From Gillisella taibaishanensis (GTDB taxonomy: Bacteria > Pseudomonadota > Alphaproteobacteria > Rhizobiales > Rhizobiaceae): a stretch of DNA of 64,000 nt. How positions within the stretch are numbered: the stretch's first letter is position 1; each line of letters starts with the position of its first letter. The position numbers and the translations under genes were made by a program. A model generated the notes under the pieces. It did no database searches, was not told where the DNA came from, and was given only the letters and a program-made list of their open reading frames with translations. Positions 59,931 through 64,000 of the stretch are shown in pieces. The stretch lies in NCBI RefSeq assembly GCF_001938985.1, contig NZ_MKIN01000022.1, positions 1-64,000 on the forward strand, given 5' to 3'.

Positions 59931-59972
59931 GTACGTTTTGTACTTGACCCTATATCGTACATAAAGTACGTT
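59931..59972 (+). promoter_or_regulatory. Early rightward promoter with two repressor operators
   Basis: GTACG-TTT-TGTAC (59931-59943) and GTACA-TAA-AGTAC (59957-59969) are near-consensus copies of the operators found at 59193-59263. A -35 TTGACC (59944-59949) and a -10-like TACGTT (59967-59972) with a 17-base spacer lie between and over them. Repressor bound here would block the + strand operon starting at 60080, like lambda OL. The gene-free stretch runs to 60079 and holds no other feature. Confidence 0.75.
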
Positions 59973-60079
59973 TCCCGTTATCCGCTGCACCACACAGCGG
60001 GTTGCCCCCGAAGCCCGCCGCCAAGCCCCTACAGATCCACCGGGCGGCGGGCAACCGGGCTTTCAACGGGGAACAGATC

Positions 60080-60244
60080 ATGTCTTTCAAATCGCTGCAA
60101 TCGGTGATGGTGCATTTTCGCGTCTCTTCACCGTTAATCTGCTTTGACTATCAGTCTGCGACCACCTTCATCGCCCGCCACCAGACCGCGTTCATGCTGC
60201 CCTGCGCTTTCGCCATTGGCTTCATGATCGCCTGCAGCGTGTGA
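60080..60244 (+). CDS. Small membrane phage protein
   Basis: The product is 54 residues, starting at the ATG after GGGGAACAG. The C-terminus has one hydrophobic segment (TAFMLPCAFAIGFMIACSV). It is the first gene of the early operon; first genes of this kind often act on host membranes or exclude other phages. No family. Confidence 0.55.
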   Translation: MSFKSLQSVMVHFRVSSPLICFDYQSATTFIARHQTAFMLPCAFAIGFMIACSV

Positions 60245-60251
60245 GGCGGCC

Positions 60252-60443
60252 ATGACCGAGCAAGAGCAAGACGCCCTGATCCGCAAGTGTCACCGTTTGG
60301 AAATGATCATCGTTCGGGCGTTCCGCGAACTTGATCCTTCCTCCGATGTCGATACGCACAGCGATATCGAAGTCCTCTCCAGCCTGCCCTTCACCATCCG
60401 CAATCAGTTGCGGCTGCTGACACTGCTGGAGGTCGTGCGATGA
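60252..60443 (+). CDS. Small hypothetical phage protein
   Basis: A 63-residue, charged helical protein (EQDALIRKCHRLEMIIVRAF) that starts 7 bases after the previous gene and overlaps the next by 4 (ATGA). Unknown function. Confidence 0.55.
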   Translation: MTEQEQDALIRKCHRLEMIIVRAFRELDPSSDVDTHSDIEVLSSLPFTIRNQLRLLTLLEVVR

Positions 60444-60760
60444 TCCAGGACGCTTTCGCCGCGCTCTACGCTTCGCTGTATGTCATTCTGACCATTTGGG
60501 TGATTGCGCTTTGCCTCGGCCTCGTGGCTTCTCTCTGGAACCGCAATAGCCGGCTGCGCGAGGACAATTACGATCTGCGTATCCGCGTGATTACAGCAGA
60601 GGCGGCTCTGGCATTCGCCGAACAACTCCCATCCCTGCAAGCGAAGTCGGACTTTCTCTGGGAATATATGTTCGGCGGCAGCTATGTCGGCGCCATGCAT
60701 CCCAGCTGGCCGAAGTTTCTTCATGCGCGCATCTCTGCAGCGCTGGACACGCGCTCATGA
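60440..60760 (+). CDS. Membrane-anchored phage protein
   Basis: A 106-residue protein with one membrane segment near the N-terminus (YVILTIWVIALCLGLVASLW), followed by a charged helix (RNSRLREDNYDLRIRVITAE) and a soluble C-terminal part. Operon gene, overlapping both neighbours by 4 bases. Unknown function. Confidence 0.6.
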   Translation: MIQDAFAALYASLYVILTIWVIALCLGLVASLWNRNSRLREDNYDLRIRVITAEAALAFAEQLPSLQAKSDFLWEYMFGGSYVGAMHPSWPKFLHARISAALDTRS

Positions 60761-61455
60761 CGCGCCTCGCCTCCGCTCCCGTTGCATCTTTCCGTGCCGA
60801 TGGATCGACCCTCGACCTGGTTGCCCCGCATCCGGGTGAGGTCTGCGTCTACAAGATGGCAGCGGCCCTCTCGCGCATCAACCGGTTCAACGGCGTGCCG
60901 GAGGCCGGGGGCTATTCGGTGGCGCAGCACAGCGTGATGGGCACCGAGGCCCTGCTGAATGAGGGCGCCGACCCGCTGGTGGCGGTCCTGTTTCAGTTTC
61001 ACGACGGGCATGAATATCTGCTCGGCGATTGGACCCGCCCGGCGCAGGACGCCATTGCCGCCGTGATCCGCCAGCAGACCGCAGAGATCGGCCCGGCCGT
61101 TGCGTTTCGCAATGCGATGGCCCGGCTCAAGGACGGCTGGGACACGGCAATCTACAGCGCCCTGCACCTGCCGCCGCCAAGCGCCTGGAAGGCGGGTCAG
61201 CGAAAGCTCGTCCACGCCATGGATACGATGATGCTCGGCGCCGAGGCGCGCGCGCTGTTTCTGCGCGGCCAGGAGCTTTACCCGGTCGACAAGTACCGCC
61301 AGCCCAAACTGAAGGGCGCCATTACTCCTTGGGGCCCGTCCAAGGCCGAAGAGGCCTTCATCAAGCTCGCCGCCCGCCTGATCGGCCAGGACCGCCTGGA
61401 TACCTGCCGGCTCACCCACCTCGCCCACATCGCCACCCCGGCCAAGCGCCGGTGA
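60757..61455 (+). CDS. HD-superfamily hydrolase (YfbR-like nucleotidase)
   Basis: A 232-residue protein with the HD metal-site pattern H58 (GGYSVAQHSVMG), H82-D83 (QFHDGHEYLLGDW) and a second His/Asp further on. YfbR-type enzymes remove phosphate from deoxynucleoside monophosphates. Beside a deoxyribosyltransferase-like gene and Ssb, a role in phage nucleotide supply is likely. The substrate cannot be told from sequence. It overlaps the previous gene. Confidence 0.75.
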   Translation: MTRLASAPVASFRADGSTLDLVAPHPGEVCVYKMAAALSRINRFNGVPEAGGYSVAQHSVMGTEALLNEGADPLVAVLFQFHDGHEYLLGDWTRPAQDAIAAVIRQQTAEIGPAVAFRNAMARLKDGWDTAIYSALHLPPPSAWKAGQRKLVHAMDTMMLGAEARALFLRGQELYPVDKYRQPKLKGAITPWGPSKAEEAFIKLAARLIGQDRLDTCRLTHLAHIATPAKRR

Positions 61456-61471
61456 ATTGGAGGAAATTTTC

Positions 61472-61909
61472 ATGTCCAGAATCTATCTCGCGTCGAGCTG
61501 GCGGAATGCATCGCAGCCGCTTGCCGTTCAAACTCTGCGGAATGCTGGTCATTTCGTCTACGATTTCAGAAACCCACCAAACGGCGTCAAAGGTTTTGCA
61601 TGGTCGGAGATTGATCCTGACTGGCAGGCATGGGATGCGAAAAAATACCGCGACTTGCTAACGACCCATCCCACGGCAGCACTCGGATACCTCAATGACT
61701 TTAGGGGCATGGAGTGGGCAGATACCTGCATCCTCCTTTTGCCCTGCGGGCGTAGTGCCCATCTCGAAGCCGGTTGGTTCGCCGGTCGCGGCAAACGCCT
61801 GATCATCTGGACCCGCGACGGCGAAGAGCCGGAGCTGATGGCACTGATGGCGAACGCTATCTGCACATCCCTCGATGAAGTGCTTGACGCCCTGGAAGGC
61901 GGCGCATGA
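61472..61909 (+). CDS. Nucleoside 2-deoxyribosyltransferase-like protein
   Basis: The product is 145 residues from the ATG with GGAGG 8 bases upstream; an earlier in-frame ATG lacks this. RIYLASSWRNASQPLAVQTL matches the start of the fold, D84 lies in MEWADTCILLL, and E99 in GRSAHLEAGWFAG is the place of the nucleophilic Glu. Enzymes of this fold move deoxyribose between bases or remove 5'-monophosphate sugar; related phage proteins make or break modified nucleotides. The reaction is inferred. The next gene starts within its last codons. Confidence 0.65.
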   Translation: MSRIYLASSWRNASQPLAVQTLRNAGHFVYDFRNPPNGVKGFAWSEIDPDWQAWDAKKYRDLLTTHPTAALGYLNDFRGMEWADTCILLLPCGRSAHLEAGWFAGRGKRLIIWTRDGEEPELMALMANAICTSLDEVLDALEGGA

Positions 61910-62448
61910 TGGCTGTCTTTACCGCGAAAATGCTCAGGGATCTGGCTTATTTTTACGCGAATACTGAACGTTCACGGCTGGAAAGCGCCGGCCTCGTTCA
62001 GGCTGGTAAATCTGGCGATGTCCAATGGGAGCGCTTCAACCATAACTTCGATACCTTCATCTTGAAGCTTTCAGACGAAAAGCTGACCCAGCTCGCCTCT
62101 ATGGCAACCAAATATGCGGGAACATCCTTTGAAGACAGCAAGGCCATCCGTGATGTGATCGCGGAACGGTTTCGACAGATCAATTATGAAGGGTGGACAC
62201 CACACCACGATGACATCGAGCATGACGGCGGCGATCTCGCCGCTGCTGCTGCATCGTATGCCATTAATGCTGCAAATAACCTCTCTCCGCATGGACCGGG
62301 CGACAATGAATGCCCCGCATTTTGGTCATTCACGCCTGGATGGTGGAAACCAAAATCTCCCCGTGAAGATCTTGTTCGCGCTGGCGCGCTGATTTTGGCC
62401 GAGATCGACATGATCGACCGCGACGAAGCCAGAAAGGCAGGTGCATAA
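61906..62448 (+). CDS. Hypothetical phage protein, possibly dATP/dGTP diphosphohydrolase-like
   Basis: A 180-residue protein. The C-terminal half ([36 protein letters not shown], then [20 protein letters not shown]) resembles a common phage family often annotated as DUF550/dATP-dGTP pyrophosphohydrolase, with a conserved HDD and WWKP. The match is from memory and moderate. Neighbours are nucleotide-metabolism-like genes. The N-terminal 100 residues are helical and unassigned. Confidence 0.5.
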   Translation: MMAVFTAKMLRDLAYFYANTERSRLESAGLVQAGKSGDVQWERFNHNFDTFILKLSDEKLTQLASMATKYAGTSFEDSKAIRDVIAERFRQINYEGWTPHHDDIEHDGGDLAAAAASYAINAANNLSPHGPGDNECPAFWSFTPGWWKPKSPREDLVRAGALILAEIDMIDRDEARKAGA

Positions 62449-62927
62449 TGGCCGGTTCCGTCAACAAGGTCATCCTCATCGGCTTTCTCGGCGCCGATCC
62501 AGAAATCCGGCGCACTCAGAGCGGCAACCCGATCGCGAATCTGCGCATCGCCACGTCGGAAAGCTGGCGCGACCAGTCCACCGGCGAACGCAAAGAGCGC
62601 ACGGAATGGCACACCGTCGTGATTTTCACCGAGGGCCTGGCCAAGCTGGCCGAGCAGTACCTGAAGAAGGGATCGCAGGTCTACATCGAGGGCAAGCTGC
62701 AAACCCGCAAGTGGCAGGACCAGAACGGCAACGATCGCTACAGCACCGAGATCGTGCTGAACGGCTTCAACGCCACCCTGACCATGCTTGATCGCCAGCC
62801 CTCCAATCGTCCGCCAGCCGCCGGCAGCCCGGATGAATACCGCTCGACCAGCACCCGCACCGGGGCCGGTGCTGGCACGTCTTCGGGCGGCTTCCGCGAT
62901 GAAATGTCGGACGACATTCCGTTTTAG
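62448..62927 (+). CDS. ssb: Single-stranded DNA-binding protein
   Basis: A 159-residue protein with the OB-fold start ([37 protein letters not shown]) and an acidic tail ending DDIPF, the partner-binding tip of bacterial Ssb. It protects single strands in phage replication and recombination. The stop of the previous gene overlaps its ATG. Confidence 0.95.
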   Translation: MAGSVNKVILIGFLGADPEIRRTQSGNPIANLRIATSESWRDQSTGERKERTEWHTVVIFTEGLAKLAEQYLKKGSQVYIEGKLQTRKWQDQNGNDRYSTEIVLNGFNATLTMLDRQPSNRPPAAGSPDEYRSTSTRTGAGAGTSSGGFRDEMSDDIPF

Positions 62928-62979
62928 CGACGGTCCAACCGTCTTTTTCAATCCGCACCACCAACCAACGAGGTGATTT

Positions 62980-63324
62980 ATGGCAATTATTCGTGACCCC
63001 AGCGTTCTGATCGGCTCTCTGGAACAGGGCCAGCTCCACAAGGATCTCGCCGAGAAAATTCAGGAAACCATCACCAAGCTACAGGACCTGACAGGCGATA
63101 ACGCCAAGGCGAAGGCCAAGGGCAGCGTTACCATCAAGCTCGATATCTGCGTGCAGGATGGCCGCATCGAATTCGACGCCGACGTGACGACTAAGACCCC
63201 GAAGCCACCGCGCCGGTCCACCGTGTACTTCCTCACCGAGGACGCCGAAATCAGCACGGTCCATCCCCGCCAACACGACATGTTCGGCGGCCCTAACGCA
63301 GTTCCCACGCGGGAAACCGCCTGA
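62980..63324 (+). CDS. Hypothetical phage protein in recombination/replication operon
   Basis: A 114-residue protein starting MAIIRDPSVLIGSLEQGQLH, with a helix and then strands (GSVTIKLDICVQDGRIEFDA). It ends with a polar tail. Found between ssb and a DUF2303 gene, a usual place for small recombination accessories. No family named. Confidence 0.6.
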   Translation: MAIIRDPSVLIGSLEQGQLHKDLAEKIQETITKLQDLTGDNAKAKAKGSVTIKLDICVQDGRIEFDADVTTKTPKPPRRSTVYFLTEDAEISTVHPRQHDMFGGPNAVPTRETA

Positions 63325-63395
63325 TCCGCTCCGGTTTCCGCAGGACGTCACGTCACGCCTGCGGTTTCCCGAACGGACCAGCAAAGGAGCAGACC

Positions 63396-64000
63396 GTGGA
63401 CACCCAGACTCTCATTCAACCTTCCAAACTTCCCGATAGCGGCGACGGTATTGATCGTATCGCAGAAATGGCAAAAGCCGCCAACGCCGTGACATTTCAG
63501 GTCGTCGAAACGGATGGCCTTGGCGATGGCTTGCCCGAAAAAATTCTTCTGGCCGTCGACACCAAGAATGGCAGGATCTCCGATCTGAAAAGCCAGATCG
63601 AGGCCTATCGTCAGGGTCCGAAACGCCGGACGGGCGAAGCCACGGTCACAACGCTGGACAGTTTTATTGACTTGGTCAACCGCCATGCATCGGAGGACGA
63701 AACGGTCGTCTTTGCCTCGACCACCTATCCGAACCTGAAGCTGACCGCCGTCATCAACTATCACAGCCTCGAAAACGTTCCGGGCCACAGCGATCACCGG
63801 ATCGGCTACGCCTTTCCTATCACGCCGGAGATGGCGGCATGGCTGGCAAAGAACAACAAGCCCTTCACGCAAGGCGAATTTGCGGAATGGCTTGATGAGC
63901 ATTGCGCCGAGCTATCGGAAGCCGACGACACCGAAAAAGACTTCTATGAAGGCCTGTTCAAGGAGCGCTTTGCCGAGCCGTCGCGGCTGATCGAACTGTC
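63396..64000 (+). CDS. DUF2303 family phage protein, runs past window end
   Basis: A GTG start at 63396 with AAGGAG 7 bases upstream opens a frame of 201 codons to the window edge. The translation (DRIAEMAKAANAVTFQVVET, LDSFIDLVNRHASEDETVVF, AVINYHSLENVPGHSDHRIG, YAFPITPEMAAWLAKNNKPF) matches the DUF2303 (YfdQ-type) family, about 270 residues long, common in phage recombination clusters. Its function is unknown. Confidence 0.85.
   Translation, partial: MDTQTLIQPSKLPDSGDGIDRIAEMAKAANAVTFQVVETDGLGDGLPEKILLAVDTKNGRISDLKSQIEAYRQGPKRRTGEATVTTLDSFIDLVNRHASEDETVVFASTTYPNLKLTAVINYHSLENVPGHSDHRIGYAFPITPEMAAWLAKNNKPFTQGEFAEWLDEHCAELSEADDTEKDFYEGLFKERFAEPSRLIEL

Larger units (their letters stand above)
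14029..64000. mobile_element. Prophage, left end at 14029, right end outside window
   Basis: A continuous set of phage genes runs from a truncated tRNA (attachment core) to the right edge. It has a lambda-like head module, a P2-like contractile tail, lysis genes, replication genes, a CI/Cro immunity region and an early operon with Ssb. No integrase, excisionase or intact tRNA-Arg is present in the window, so these should lie beyond 64000. The structural genes look complete and unbroken, so the prophage may be functional. About 4.2 kb of accessory genes sit between the attachment core and the tail fibre. Confidence 0.9.

Overview
The window looks like the chromosome of an alphaproteobacterium of the order Hyphomicrobiales (Rhizobium/Agrobacterium type). 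The evidence is a LysE/Lrp pair, a GcrA-family protein (a family typical of Alphaproteobacteria), GC-rich coding sequence, and rhizobial-type UvrD/DinB and Lon-N genes. It divides into a decaying accessory segment of the host (1-14028) and most of a large temperate prophage (14029 to beyond 64000).

Host segment. This part holds intact genes among broken ones. Intact or probably intact: a DUF1810 gene cut by the window edge, a glutathione S-transferase-like protein, an MqsR/MqsA-like toxin-antitoxin pair under a perfect inverted repeat, an 870-residue zinc-hook ABC-type ATPase resembling the RloC/PrrC anticodon nucleases, a divergent lysE/lrp pair, a GNAT acetyltransferase and a PIN-domain toxin divergent from a small antitoxin-like gene. 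Broken: a transposase fragment, a frameshifted glyoxalase, a Lon N-domain gene with a frameshift and an amber codon, a C-terminally short UvrD helicase and a dinB gene with several frame breaks.

Prophage. The left end is marked by the 3' part (anticodon loop to CCA) of a tRNA-Arg(TCT), a typical phage attachment core. The integrase and the intact tRNA are not in the window and should lie to the right. From the left, the element holds accessory genes (glycosyltransferase, CatB-like acetyltransferase, a protein with a HEPN-like RX4H motif). A long leftward block follows, described here from left to right: tail fibre, spanins, SAR endolysin, holin, P2-like contractile tail and baseplate genes (D, X, U, tape measure, tube, sheath, fibre, DUF4815, I, J, W, V), and then a lambda-like head module (E, D, protease C, W, portal B, terminase A and Nu1). 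Upstream of the terminase are short GTYAACC repeats (candidate packaging site), a gpZ-like gene, a candidate structured RNA, and an array of about twelve GACAGTT repeats (candidate origin) beside primase and helicase genes. Next come a C5 methyltransferase with ten internal repeats, a helicase-methyltransferase fusion, GcrA, and a CII-like regulator.

Immunity region (58.9-60.0 kb). A leftward cro-like gene and a rightward LexA/CI-type repressor are separated by three 13-bp operators (consensus GTACA-N3-TGTAC). Two more copies lie downstream of the repressor over the promoter of a rightward early operon: small membrane proteins, HD hydrolase, nucleoside deoxyribosyltransferase-like protein, Ssb and a DUF2303 protein cut by the window edge. 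In the working model, CI silences both the leftward replication/late block and the rightward operon. GcrA plus two methyltransferase genes suggest that the phage ties its own or host transcription to DNA methylation.
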